A stretch of DNA of 16,917 nt from an uncultured Candidatus Saccharibacteria bacterium (lineage in GTDB: Bacteria > Patescibacteriota > Saccharimonadia > Saccharimonadales > Saccharimonadaceae). The notes under the pieces are model-generated. The model was given only the letters and a program-made list of their open reading frames with translations, ran no database searches and had not been told where the DNA came from. Shown here one piece after another: positions 1 through 7,557 of this stretch. The translations under genes and the position numbers were made by a program. Within the stretch, counting starts at the first letter, position 1, and each line of letters opens with the position of its first letter. The stretch covers positions 1 to 16,917 of the forward strand of contig CAJZIB010000009.1 of NCBI GenBank assembly GCA_916049555.1, read 5' to 3'.

Positions 1-1
1 A

Positions 2-1369
2 AACCGCCCAATTAAACGTATTGATAAGGATGACTTAATTTTCCGCACAGAAGCTGGCAAGCTCCGCGCCATTGTTCGCACCATTCAGGAATATCATGCC
101 AAAGGTCAACCAATTCTCGTCGGCTCAGCGAGCATCGTTAAGAATGAATTAATTGCTAAATATCTTGATGAAGCTAAATTACCATATGAAATCCTCAATG
201 CGAAAAACAACGAGCGTGAGGCTGCCATCGTCGCAAAAGCTGGCGAAAAAGGTGCAATCACCCTTGCAACCAACATGGCAGGTCGTGGTACTGACATTAA
301 ACTTCCTGAAGAAGTAAAGAAATTAGGCGGCCTCGTAGTTATCGGTTCCGAACGCCACGACTCAAGGCGTGTCGACAATCAGCTCCGTGGTCGTGGTGGA
401 CGCCAAGGTGATCCTGGTATTACTCAGTTCTTTGTCTCTTGCGAAGACGACCTAATGCGAATCTTCCAAGGCAATCAGCTCGCTAATATCTTAAGATTTG
501 TCGGTCTTGATGAAGACACTCCAATCCACAACCGCGCTGTAACTAAAAATCTGGAAGCCGCACAACGTCGTATTGAGGGATTCAATTTCGACTCTCGTAA
601 AAATGTAGTTCAATACGATAACGTCATCAACCGTCACCGCCGCGTCGTTTATCTTATGCGCCGCAAAATTCTTGAAGGAGAAAATATCTCTCAAGAAATT
701 AAACGCCTCATGAAGGAAGCAACTACTGACCTCACTATCGAAAGCTCACGCGTAAACAAGAAATTCAAACAAAATTTCCTTCAGGTCTTTAATATCGATC
801 CCGACCTCGTTGAAACCATTGGCGCCATGCGAAAACCAGAAGACCGCGCCAAGCTAGCGCTTACCGCAGTTTCCGAAGCATATGCAAATCAAGAACTCGA
901 ATTTGGGCCTGAAGTTATGCGTCGCATTGAACGCGAAGTCTACCTCAAAGTTCTTGACGCTCTCTGGATGCAACATCTTGAAAATATGCAGCACCTCCGT
1001 GAAGGTATTCACTGGCGCTCCATTGGCCAACGTGACCCACTCGTAGAGTATCGTACAGAGTCGCAAAAGCTCTTTGAGGGCTTACAGAAAAACCTCCGCG
1101 AAGAAGTTCTCAAAATCCTCCTCAGCGTCACTAAACAAGAAGCAGTTGCCACTGATATTGTAGACGGCGAGGAATATGACACCGAACTCACTCAAATGGC
1201 GGAGACTGCCACGAATAAAGGCGTAAATACTATTGATTCTGGCGTAAAAAACCTCGATAACGAATTTAAATCCGGATCCAGCAAAAAGACTGACGTTAAT
1301 CGCGAGCGTAATACCGCAAGAAAATCTAAAAAGAAACAACGTCAGAACAAAAAACACAGTAAACGCTAG
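2..1369 (+). CDS. secA: Protein translocase ATPase SecA, C-terminal part (5' end outside window)
   Basis: SecA is the ATPase motor that pushes unfolded preproteins through SecYEG. The reading frame is open from base 2, so the gene enters from the left; 455 residues are visible. They cover the end of the second nucleotide-binding domain (LNAKNNEREA, TNMAGRGTDIKL, then the motif VI-like RRVDNQLRGRGGRQGDPG) and the helical scaffold and wing region (ALWMQHLENM, QRDPLVEYR). The C-terminus is a lysine/arginine-rich tail with no CxCxxxxxxxxCH zinc-binding SecB site, as in many bacteria without SecB. An internal ATG at 275 could be mistaken for the start, but conserved SecA sequence runs 91 codons upstream of it. 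The gene ends in TAG one base before the M16 peptidase ATG, so the two are probably cotranscribed and translationally coupled. Confidence 0.97.
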   Translation, partial: NRPIKRIDKDDLIFRTEAGKLRAIVRTIQEYHAKGQPILVGSASIVKNELIAKYLDEAKLPYEILNAKNNEREAAIVAKAGEKGAITLATNMAGRGTDIKLPEEVKKLGGLVVIGSERHDSRRVDNQLRGRGGRQGDPGITQFFVSCEDDLMRIFQGNQLANILRFVGLDEDTPIHNRAVTKNLEAAQRRIEGFNFDSRKNVVQYDNVINRHRRVVYLMRRKILEGENISQEIKRLMKEATTDLTIESSRVNKKFKQNFLQVFNIDPDLVETIGAMRKPEDRAKLALTAVSEAYANQELEFGPEVMRRIEREVYLKVLDALWMQHLENMQHLREGIHWRSIGQRDPLVEYRTESQKLFEGLQKNLREEVLKILLSVTKQEAVATDIVDGEEYDTELTQMAETATNKGVNTIDSGVKNLDNEFKSGSSKKTDVNRERNTARKSKKKQRQNKKHSKR

Positions 1370-1370
1370 T

Positions 1371-2642
1371 ATGAAACATTTTGTTGAAGAAATCGAGCTA
1401 AAGAATGGCGCGAGGGGACTTCTTATTGACGTCCCCGGCGCCTCTGTTATGAACATCAAAGTTCAATTCCGCGGCGGCATGCGTTTTGCTAAAAGTCCTG
1501 ACCTCTACGAGATTGCCCACGTAGTCGAGCATCTTAGCTTTGGCGCTAATTCTGTTTTTCCAGATGAACAAGCCTATGAGGCTGATTTCACCAAAAACGG
1601 CGCCTACCACAACGCATGGACCTCCGATTATTCAGTCTGTTATGAAGCCGAATGTGCCGATTTTGAATGGGAAAGAATCTTAAATCTTGAGCGCATCGCA
1701 ATTACCTCACCAATGTTTAATGAGGAAGAGCTAAAAAGCGAGAAGGGAAACGTTAAGGCCGAGCTCACTGGCTATATGAATGATTACGCCAGACTCCTCT
1801 GGCCAAGGCTGCAAAAAGCCATCGGAGAAGAAGTCCCAAACCTCAAAGAGCGTCTTGCCACTATAAATAATATTGAATTAAAAGATATTCGTGAGCATTA
1901 CCGTCGCACACATACCGCCAAAAATATGCGTTTCATCATTGCCGGACAAATTAAGCACCGCAAAAAAGAAATTTTACGCAATCTTGAAGATTGGGATCTA
2001 AAAGAGGGGCGTCGTTTTGAGATTCCAAAAGACAAGCTCCATTCTTCACCAGCGGTCCTCGTCAAACGCAAGGACGCCAGCAATATTACATTCGGTTTTT
2101 CCATGGTTACCCCAAGACGTTTATCCATCCAAGAAACTCAAGCCATGGGTGCGCTCAACCACATTCTAAATGGCACCATGAGTAGTCGAATTTTTGGTCA
2201 AGCCAGAAAACGCGGCCTTGTTTATGGTATGGGTAGCGGCATTAATAGTAGTAAGCACTATTCATCTTGGGATTTTGATGGTGAGGTTAATCTGGAAACT
2301 GCCGATGAACTTTTTTCACTTATCCAAATTGAGATGGTTCGTGCTCTCAATGGGGAGATATCTGATGAAGAAATTGAAGCCGTCAAAACTTATGCACAAG
2401 GTCGCTATCAAATGGGCGCTCAAACCGTCAGCCAAATCTCCGATTACTACACCGATGACTATTTTATGACAGAAAAGGTTGAACTCTATGATGATTTTCC
2501 GCAAGTCATTAAAGAAATTAATAAACCATCCATCGTTGAACTCGCTCGCGAGTTTGCTGGCTCTGGTATTCATGCCTTCGTCGCCGTTGGTTCTGTCGAA
2601 AAAGCCGTCATCAATCAGCTTGCAGAATCTCTCAATTTTTAA
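1371..2642 (+). CDS. M16 family zinc metallopeptidase (insulinase/pitrilysin-like)
   Basis: This 423-residue protein carries the inverted zinc motif HxxEH (H50, E53, H54) and a distal glutamate at E131 in VKAEL. That is 77 residues after the second histidine, as in pitrilysin-type enzymes, so the metal site looks complete. Residues 1-200 fit the catalytic M16 domain. The second half, with the typical glycine-rich segment around GQARKRGLVYGMGSG, fits the M16 C-terminal domain. Single-subunit proteins of about 420 residues are usual for bacterial peptidases of this family, which act as clam-shell dimers on peptides or small proteins. The gene starts one base after the secA stop and has no Shine-Dalgarno site, so translation is probably coupled to secA. 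No signal peptide is visible, so a cytoplasmic location is inferred. The substrate is unknown. Confidence 0.93.
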   Translation: MKHFVEEIELKNGARGLLIDVPGASVMNIKVQFRGGMRFAKSPDLYEIAHVVEHLSFGANSVFPDEQAYEADFTKNGAYHNAWTSDYSVCYEAECADFEWERILNLERIAITSPMFNEEELKSEKGNVKAELTGYMNDYARLLWPRLQKAIGEEVPNLKERLATINNIELKDIREHYRRTHTAKNMRFIIAGQIKHRKKEILRNLEDWDLKEGRRFEIPKDKLHSSPAVLVKRKDASNITFGFSMVTPRRLSIQETQAMGALNHILNGTMSSRIFGQARKRGLVYGMGSGINSSKHYSSWDFDGEVNLETADELFSLIQIEMVRALNGEISDEEIEAVKTYAQGRYQMGAQTVSQISDYYTDDYFMTEKVELYDDFPQVIKEINKPSIVELAREFAGSGIHAFVAVGSVEKAVINQLAESLNF

Positions 2643-2687
2643 ATCCCAAAAAAATCCAAAAAATCTCAAAAAATCCAAAAAATCCCC
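2641..2687 (+). repeat. A-rich degenerate tandem repeat, about 9-10 base unit
   Basis: Right after the M16 stop codon there are about five units of the form AAAAAATCC, with small variations (ATCCC, ATCTC, ATCCCC). It is a low-complexity slippage-type tract between two transcription units and has no recognised function. Confidence 0.6.
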
Positions 2688-2703
2688 ACAAATTCACAAA
2701 GTT

Positions 2704-2745
2704 ACTCAAATATAAATCCTCCATCAGTAAACTTGAGTGATTTTT
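2704..2745 (+). terminator. Possible intrinsic terminator after the M16 gene
   Basis: ACTCAA (2704-2709) can pair with TTGAGT (2733-2738), and a run of five T follows at 2741-2745. The stem is short and the loop long (23 bases), so this is only a weak candidate. Its place between the M16 stop and the next promoter fits. Confidence 0.3.
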
Positions 2746-2769
2746 AGTTCGCGTCATCTCAAAATGGCG

Positions 2770-2775
2770 TATAAT
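2770..2775 (+). promoter_or_regulatory. -10 element for the murD-like gene (leaderless)
   Basis: A perfect TATAAT ends 6 bases before the ATG at 2782. Transcription starting about 7 bases downstream of the -10 would begin at the start codon itself. No Shine-Dalgarno and no clear -35 are visible. Confidence 0.65.
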
Positions 2776-2781
2776 AAGACT

Positions 2782-4146
2782 ATGAAAATCGCAGTTCTCG
2801 GCCACGGTCTTGAAGGCAATGCCATTGAATCTTATTTCAAAGACCATCTTCTTGACGATCAGCCAAATCAATTCACCTTTTTTGATCATTTCACGGATTC
2901 CGAAATCCCAGGTTTTGAACTTGAAAAATACGACCTAGTTTTTCGTAGTCCATCAGTCCGCCCACAGTTCGCCCTAAAACCAGAAGATCGTGGCAAGTCC
3001 AAGAACTGGACCTCAATCACAAACTATTTCTTTGAACACTGCAAAGCCCCAATCATCGGTGTTACCGGCACAAAAGGCAAGGGCACAACCTGCTCGATTA
3101 TCACCAATATCCTCCGTCAATTCACCGAGCGCTTTCGCAAAATTCACCTCGTCGGCAACATTGGCACGCCAGCCATCTTAGAGCTTGATGATATCGAGGA
3201 AAATGACCTCGTAGTTTATGAAATGAGTAGCTTCCAGTGTTGGGATCTTAAAAAATCCCCTCACGTATCTGTAATATTACGCATTGAACCGGACCATCTC
3301 GATCGTCACCTAAATTTCGATGACTACGTCGCTGCTAAGGGTAATATTATAAAACATCAAACCGCAGAGGATTACTGTATTTATTATGCCAACAACACCG
3401 TTAGCACTAAACTTGGCGAGCAGGCTCCTGGCAAAAAATCTACCTATCCAATTTTAAGCTATCAAACCGAACTAAAGGCTCTTCTCGATTTCCTCTCCAT
3501 TCCAGGCGAGCATAACCGGGAAAATGCCGAAGCAGCCATCCTTGCAGTACTAGATATCCTCGGGCTCACACTCGATGACTTATTTGCTTCACAGGATTCT
3601 GAGCTTTATCTCAAAATCAAACAAGGACTTTCCACCTTCAAAGGCCTCCCTCATCGTATTCAGTTTGTTAGGGAACTAAACCATGTTCGTTATTATGATG
3701 ATAATTATTCATCTGCCTTTCCTGCCTCTGATGTAGCGATTCGTACCTTTGAAGATTACCCAACTATCCTAATCGCCGGCGGCAAAGACCGTCATCTTGA
3801 TCTCACTGAGATGAAAAAACGCTTCTTTACTGCCAAGAATCTCAAAAAAATCATCCTCATTGGCGAAACACGTTTTATGTTATCCGAAGGCGAGGATCCA
3901 GAGAAATTCACTCTTTGTGATACCCTCGAGGAAGCCGTCAATCTCGCTCGTCAACTTGCCGAAAAATACGCTGCCGACCTCGATTCAAATTATGATCTCT
4001 GTATTCCATCCACTAACGAAGCTAGAATTAATCAGTCTGCAAAGCCAGCTATTGTATTAATGAGTCCAGGCGCCGCCAGTTTTGATATGTTTAAAAACTT
4101 CAGTGACCGCGGCGAACAATTCCAGCAACTCGTTAACGCTTTTTAA
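2782..4146 (+). CDS. murD: Mur ligase, UDP-MurNAc-L-Ala:glutamate ligase type (MurD/MurD2)
   Basis: The product is a 454-residue cytoplasmic ATP-dependent amino-acid ligase of peptidoglycan precursor synthesis that adds glutamate to UDP-MurNAc-L-alanine. The N-terminal domain starts with GHGLEGNAIESYF. The P-loop is GTKGKGT (96-102), followed by the Mur ligase signatures VYEMSSFQ (145-152) and EPDHLDRH (169-176). The C-terminal domain has LPHRIQ and the YYDDNYSSAFPAS segment, equivalent to the usual NDSKATNP region. An upstream GTG at 2737 would add 15 residues, but it lies before the TATAAT at 2770, so the ATG at 2782 is preferred. The next gene is a MurL-like epimerase. In Xanthomonas the partner ligase, MurD2, uses L-Glu instead of D-Glu. 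By this context the gene is probably a MurD2, but residues deciding L- versus D-Glu cannot be judged by eye. Confidence 0.9.
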   Translation: MKIAVLGHGLEGNAIESYFKDHLLDDQPNQFTFFDHFTDSEIPGFELEKYDLVFRSPSVRPQFALKPEDRGKSKNWTSITNYFFEHCKAPIIGVTGTKGKGTTCSIITNILRQFTERFRKIHLVGNIGTPAILELDDIEENDLVVYEMSSFQCWDLKKSPHVSVILRIEPDHLDRHLNFDDYVAAKGNIIKHQTAEDYCIYYANNTVSTKLGEQAPGKKSTYPILSYQTELKALLDFLSIPGEHNRENAEAAILAVLDILGLTLDDLFASQDSELYLKIKQGLSTFKGLPHRIQFVRELNHVRYYDDNYSSAFPASDVAIRTFEDYPTILIAGGKDRHLDLTEMKKRFFTAKNLKKIILIGETRFMLSEGEDPEKFTLCDTLEEAVNLARQLAEKYAADLDSNYDLCIPSTNEARINQSAKPAIVLMSPGAASFDMFKNFSDRGEQFQQLVNAF

Positions 4147-4155
4147 TGGTAAAAT
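4147..4155 (+). promoter_or_regulatory. Extended -10 element for murL (leaderless)
   Basis: TGGTAAAAT overlaps the end of the upstream gene and stops 7 bases before the ATG at 4163. No Shine-Dalgarno is present. The epimerase gene may therefore have its own leaderless transcript in addition to readthrough from the ligase gene. Confidence 0.6.
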
Positions 4156-4162
4156 AATATTA

Positions 4163-5806
4163 ATGATCCCATCAAATATTACATCGATTTTAGATTCATT
4201 CAGCAAAAAAACAGCTCAACCTACTCAGTCTACCCCGCTCACAAGGCTGGTCGTGCCATCCAGTGATGCTGTTTTCCGTTTCCTGAGTTATTATTTTGAT
4301 CGCTCTACTCGTATCGCCTCATTTGTCTATCAGGGAATTGATAATGTTATTTTCACAGAAAAAATTTATTTTGCTCCAAAACCCGGCAGTGAAACCAGCA
4401 TTTTTAATATTCTTGATGACCCAGAATTAAATCAACTCCTCGATCAGGCAATGTTTCTCGCTTTCATCTTGATCGGTACGAGTTACTATAAAGCACACCC
4501 AACCGCCAATATTCGACTCGATCGACCACTTGATGATTTTCAAGCACGTTTCTTTTCAACGGTTTATCAAGAAGGTCTTAGTCAATACGCCTTTGAAAAT
4601 CGACTTGATCGCTCCAAGCTTGCAACTTTTCGCGCCACCAATGGCTTCCAAAATAAACCAGCCGTCAATTATCGTGGAAATGGCATCCTAGCATTACAAT
4701 CCGGCGGTAAAGACAGTCTTTTAGTGGCCGAACTCCTCAATGAGAGAAGCATTAGCTTTACACCATGGTATATCTCCAGTAGCCCCGACCATAGTCATCC
4801 AAACGTCATTGATCACCTGGATGATAATTTTAACCATCAAAAAGCCAGTATCGTTTATCGACAAATCGATCGCCAGCATCTCCAGCTTTCCGGTGGGTTA
4901 AATGGTCATGTACCGGTTACTTTTATTGTCGAGTCTCTTGCAATTATTCAGGCTATTTTGAACCATCAGAATATCGTTATGACCAGTATTGGTCGCGAAG
5001 GTGAAGAACCACATGCCATGATCGGCGATCTACCAGTCAATCACCAGTGGTCAAAAACTTGGCAAGCCGAACTGTTGATGACTGAATATATTAATCGATA
5101 TCTTTCCCCAGACCTCCATGTCGGATCTCCAATCCGCCACCTTAGCGAACTTCGCGTAGCAGATCTCTTCGTGCAAAAATGCTGGCAAAAATACGGGTAT
5201 AGCTTTAGCTCTTGCAATGAAGCAAACTACAAGCAAAATAACCACAACAGTACCCTCAAATGGTGTGGACACTGTCCAAAATGTGCAAATTCCTATCTAT
5301 TATTTTGTCCATTTATTCCACCACAATATCTCCAGTCACTCTTTAACGACGTCGACCTCTTCCTTGATCCAAATCTCACCAAAACCTTCAAAGGACTCCT
5401 TGGTGTCGGCGGAGAAATGAAGCCATTTGAATGCGTAGGTAGCACTGAAGAATTACGCGCCGCCTATCATCACCGCATGACCGTGCCGCCAATTGCAATC
5501 CCACAAAATCCTCAAATCAAAAATTCTCCAGTTACCTACTGGCAACCAGTTTATGCGAATCTGCCATTCACGGTCCCACTTAGCAATTTCAACTACCTCG
5601 CCGAGTCCGAAAATCAAGAATACTTTAAGAACTTTTTCGAAAACTACAACAAAAAACCAACTGAACAAGACGTAGCTTTCCTCACACCTTCTGAATTACA
5701 GCAACAAAACAATCAAAAAGCTGACCGAGTTCTGGCCATGATTGAGCGTCGTAAGCAACTAGAAAAACTCCGCCGCAGTAGCAAGCAAAGACAGCGTGAT
5801 TTTTAA
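4163..5806 (+). CDS. murL: MurL-like UDP-MurNAc-L-Ala-L-Glu epimerase
   Basis: This 547-residue protein carries a PP-loop ATP-pyrophosphatase motif, LQSGGKDSLL (SGGKDS at 180-185), and a cysteine cluster WCGHCPKC (367-374). That combination, the length and the adjacency to a Mur ligase fit MurL. MurL uses ATP to epimerise the terminal L-Glu of UDP-MurNAc-L-Ala-L-Glu to D-Glu, making glutamate racemase unnecessary. The C-terminal 40 residues are charged and probably helical (ERRKQLEKLRRSSK). The frame is open back to an ATG at 4082, but that lies inside the ligase gene. The ATG at 4163 follows an extended -10 at the leaderless distance and is preferred. No membrane segment is visible. An alternative reading is another PP-loop enzyme with a metal-binding cysteine cluster; the family call rests on motif recall, not a search. 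Confidence 0.82.
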   Translation: MIPSNITSILDSFSKKTAQPTQSTPLTRLVVPSSDAVFRFLSYYFDRSTRIASFVYQGIDNVIFTEKIYFAPKPGSETSIFNILDDPELNQLLDQAMFLAFILIGTSYYKAHPTANIRLDRPLDDFQARFFSTVYQEGLSQYAFENRLDRSKLATFRATNGFQNKPAVNYRGNGILALQSGGKDSLLVAELLNERSISFTPWYISSSPDHSHPNVIDHLDDNFNHQKASIVYRQIDRQHLQLSGGLNGHVPVTFIVESLAIIQAILNHQNIVMTSIGREGEEPHAMIGDLPVNHQWSKTWQAELLMTEYINRYLSPDLHVGSPIRHLSELRVADLFVQKCWQKYGYSFSSCNEANYKQNNHNSTLKWCGHCPKCANSYLLFCPFIPPQYLQSLFNDVDLFLDPNLTKTFKGLLGVGGEMKPFECVGSTEELRAAYHHRMTVPPIAIPQNPQIKNSPVTYWQPVYANLPFTVPLSNFNYLAESENQEYFKNFFENYNKKPTEQDVAFLTPSELQQQNNQKADRVLAMIERRKQLEKLRRSSKQRQRDF

Positions 5807-5883
5807 AACTTACTGAATATTTTAATTCTTTTTCTATACTTTAAAATTAGTAAATAAGAAGTCATTAGGTCTTAAACTTTACT

Positions 5884-5909
5884 TTTATTCTAGGTCGCGC
5901 TAGAATAAA
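5884..5909. promoter_or_regulatory. Palindromic operator candidate upstream of the small membrane-protein gene
   Basis: TTTATTCTAG (5884-5893) and CTAGAATAAA (5900-5909) are perfect 10-base inverted arms around a 6-base centre (GTCGCG). The right half-site recurs as TAGAATAAACAT at 5922-5933, overlapping the -10. An inverted pair plus a third half-site 21 bases on, about two helical turns, is what a dimeric repressor or activator site could look like. A hairpin in RNA is the alternative; no T-run follows it, so a terminator is unlikely. Confidence 0.5.
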
Positions 5910-5933
5910 CATAAGAATTAATAGAATAAACAT
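5901..5933 (+). repeat. Direct repeat TAGAATAAACAT x2, containing the -10 element
   Basis: The 12-base sequence occurs exactly at 5901-5912 and 5922-5933, a spacing of 21 bases. The second copy supplies TAGAAT (5922-5927), which ends 7 bases before the ATG at 5935 and fits a leaderless -10. The first copy could be an upstream tandem promoter or an operator half-site. Confidence 0.6.
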
Positions 5934-5934
5934 T

Positions 5935-6201
5935 ATGGCAAAAATAATTACTAAAAAATCAAGCAAATCTACCACAAAAACCTCAGCAAAAACTACCGCA
6001 AAATCCCCAGTAAAGACCACAAATCCCCTCGCAAAGGCCAGTAGTAGGGAAGTCACCAAAAAGCCAAAAAATAGAGACGAAAAAAATGTCAAAAACGATA
6101 ATTCAATGACTTACTTTTGGGGTGGTCTTGGTATCGTCCTTTGCGCGGCAGGTGCCCTCATTGTTCTCCTCTGGGGCATTGGAGCCATGTTAAATAAATA
6201 G
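5935..6201 (+). CDS. Small basic single-pass membrane protein, function unknown
   Basis: This 88-residue product has a strongly basic N-terminal half of about 57 residues, rich in Lys, Thr, Ser and Ala (like STTKTSAKTTAK, histone-H1-like in composition). One hydrophobic helix follows at about residues 61-84, ending GIGAMLNK. With a positive N-terminus, the inferred topology places the tail in the cytoplasm. There is no enzymatic motif and no family I recognise. The coding case rests on the strong -10 at the leaderless distance, the clear amphiphilic architecture, and a histidine phosphatase starting 26 bases downstream, probably in the same operon. The tail could bind nucleic acid or anionic lipid; that is speculation. 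Confidence 0.75.
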   Translation: MAKIITKKSSKSTTKTSAKTTAKSPVKTTNPLAKASSREVTKKPKNRDEKNVKNDNSMTYFWGGLGIVLCAAGALIVLLWGIGAMLNK

Positions 6202-6227
6202 TAGAAGTTAATAGTTACGGTGGGTCA

Positions 6228-6890
6228 ATGAAATTTTATGTAGTAAGACACGGGCAAACAAGTTGGAATACTCTTGGCATCAACCAAGGGTGGTCTGATA
6301 TTGAACTAAACACTACTGGAAAATTTCAGGCGCTCAAGGCTCGTGAAGAGCTAAAAAACGTTCGATTCAATATTGCCTACTCCTCACCATTACAGCGAGC
6401 CGCCAAAACCTGTCAAATTATCCTCGGTCGCTCAATTCCGGACAAGTCAATTTTTAGTGATCTTAGCCTTGAAGATTCCATTGAGTTAAGTCACATCTAC
6501 CTCGACAAAGAACAGCCAAACGCCAATTGTTTTATTCGCTACTCAGAGGATCTCATCGAGCGTGGACTTGGAGTTTTTGAGGGAAAAGAAGGTTCTCGCA
6601 TTCATGAAATTAGTTGGAAAGACGGCTTTAATGCCGATCGCTTCAAGATGGAATCTGTGCCACACATGTTCCAGCGCATCGACCGCATTCTAAAATATAT
6701 TCAAACTGATGCCTTAGAAAATTATGGGGAAGATGCAAAAATCCTCATCGTTGCTCATGCTGGCATTATTCGTATGATCGACTATGTTTTGCGTGGTGGT
6801 ACCGAACAAGGTCTCTTCTATTCAGCGCTCTATGACAGTGCGATTGAGACTCGTCTCAAAAACTGTGGCATTCAAGTTTACGACCGCTAA
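6228..6890 (+). CDS. Histidine phosphatase superfamily protein (phosphoglycerate mutase-like)
   Basis: The 220-residue product has the branch-1 signature VRHGQTSWN, with R7 and the phospho-accepting H8. It also has SSPLQRAAKT (R57), an acidic residue in LIERGLGVFEGK (E111, likely proton donor) and VAHAGI (H177), so the catalytic set looks complete. Such enzymes are either cofactor-dependent phosphoglycerate mutases or broad phosphatases. The insertion around residues 80-108 and the length favour a phosphatase, and the substrate cannot be told. A weak GGTGGG lies just upstream of the ATG and no -10 is seen in the 26-base gap, so it probably shares the transcript of the small membrane-protein gene. 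Confidence 0.9.
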   Translation: MKFYVVRHGQTSWNTLGINQGWSDIELNTTGKFQALKAREELKNVRFNIAYSSPLQRAAKTCQIILGRSIPDKSIFSDLSLEDSIELSHIYLDKEQPNANCFIRYSEDLIERGLGVFEGKEGSRIHEISWKDGFNADRFKMESVPHMFQRIDRILKYIQTDALENYGEDAKILIVAHAGIIRMIDYVLRGGTEQGLFYSALYDSAIETRLKNCGIQVYDR

Positions 6891-6896
6891 AATCTG

Positions 6897-6905
6897 TGAT
6901 AAAAT
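6897..6905 (+). promoter_or_regulatory. Extended -10 element for tRNA-Gln
   Basis: TGATAAAAT lies 14 bases before the tRNA. A -35-like TTTACG (6877-6882) sits 17 bases upstream, inside the end of the phosphatase gene. Confidence 0.5.
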
Positions 6906-6919
6906 AATAATCATATTAA

Positions 6920-6994
6920 TGGACCTTCGCCAAGTGGTAAGGCAACGGGTTTTGGTCCCGTCATTCGCAGGTTCGAATCCTGCAGGTCCAGCCA
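6920..6994 (+). tRNA. tRNA-Gln (anticodon TTG), CCA encoded
   Basis: Acceptor arms TGGACCT (6920-6926) and AGGTCCA (6984-6990) pair over 7 bases. The discriminator is G6991 and CCA is encoded at 6992-6994. The anticodon stem ACGGG/CCCGT (6945-6949, 6957-6961) encloses the 7-base loop TTTTGGT with anticodon TTG at 6952-6954. The T-arm is GCAGG-TTCGAAT-CCTGC. The accessory stretch begins directly downstream, so the 3' end could be an integration site. Confidence 0.97.
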
Positions 6995-7015
6995 TACAAA
7001 ATGATTACCACACAA

Positions 7016-7039
7016 AAAGAGTCTCCCCTAAGACTCTTT
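7016..7039. terminator. Hairpin terminator between tRNA-Gln and the minus-strand remnant
   Basis: AAAGAGTCT (7016-7024) and AGACTCTTT (7031-7039) form a perfect 9-bp stem with loop CCCCTA. Read on the minus strand, the stem is followed by TTTTTGTG, so it ends minus-strand transcription best. On the plus strand it sits 22 bases after the tRNA but has only a three-T tail. The minus-strand recombinase remnant's TAG overlaps the loop. Confidence 0.6.
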
Positions 7040-7557
7040 AAAAGTATAATTGGCATTTTTACCGTCAAATTCGAGGTTCGAGAGTAACAAACCGAGGATT
7101 TGGCGTTTTTCATTCACTTTCGCAACCTTAAAGATATCGGCAACGTACTCAAGAAGGTTTAATAGATACGACACCGTTACGTAGTAGCTTTGGTCGATAT
7201 CATCACTCTTTTTTGAGAATTGCAATACACTCTCTCAGTGGGTGTAATTACTCCAATAAATTGAATATAAATGCACCAAGCTTCGTTTCTGAGATACTGC
7301 ACACAGGACAAGTGTATTATTTTTTGCTGTTGGGGCAGTGATATGGGTAATGATACACATTACCGTTTTTCTGGAAGTTCGCACCAAACCCCGTTAATTT
7401 CCGCAGAAAGTGACTGGATGAAGTAATTCTAGTAGCATAACGTCGAAAAATCTTTTTAACAATATGGAATCTTTCGACATCAAGGATGATGGTGTGTTTG
7501 CCATCTGTCAGTTTAGCGTGCTCTTATACATTGTGTAGCCAAGACTATGTTTACTTT
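7028..7557 (-). pseudogene. Decayed large serine recombinase, C-terminal remnant
   Basis: No intact gene is left, but ordered fragments of a large serine recombinase can be read on the minus strand. After LGYTMYKST (near 7540) the frame shifts to DGKHTIILDVERF and HIVKKIFRRYATR, the recombinase-domain pattern 'pDperf.iVrkiF..yatG'. Then come KLTGFGANFQKNG, YHYPYHCPN, a TAA at 7317-7319, and YTCPVCSISETKL, which fits a zinc ribbon with some cysteines missing. After a further TAA and a frameshift, 7225-7028 reads a C-terminal segment with ADIFKVAKVNEKRQILGLLL and SNLEFDGKNANYTFKES, typical of the ends of these proteins. The N-terminal catalytic serine domain is absent; the remnant begins right after the stop of the transglutaminase-like gene. 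Family recognition is by eye. Confidence 0.7.

Noticed and set aside
2737..2781. Upstream GTG start that would add 15 residues to the murD-like protein
   Set aside because: It lies upstream of a perfect TATAAT and the added residues do not resemble the family; MKIAVLGHG is the expected N-terminus.
4082..4162. Earlier ATG for murL inside the ligase gene
   Set aside because: The added 27 residues are the out-of-frame end of the ligase gene; the ATG at 4163 has a -10 at the standard leaderless distance.
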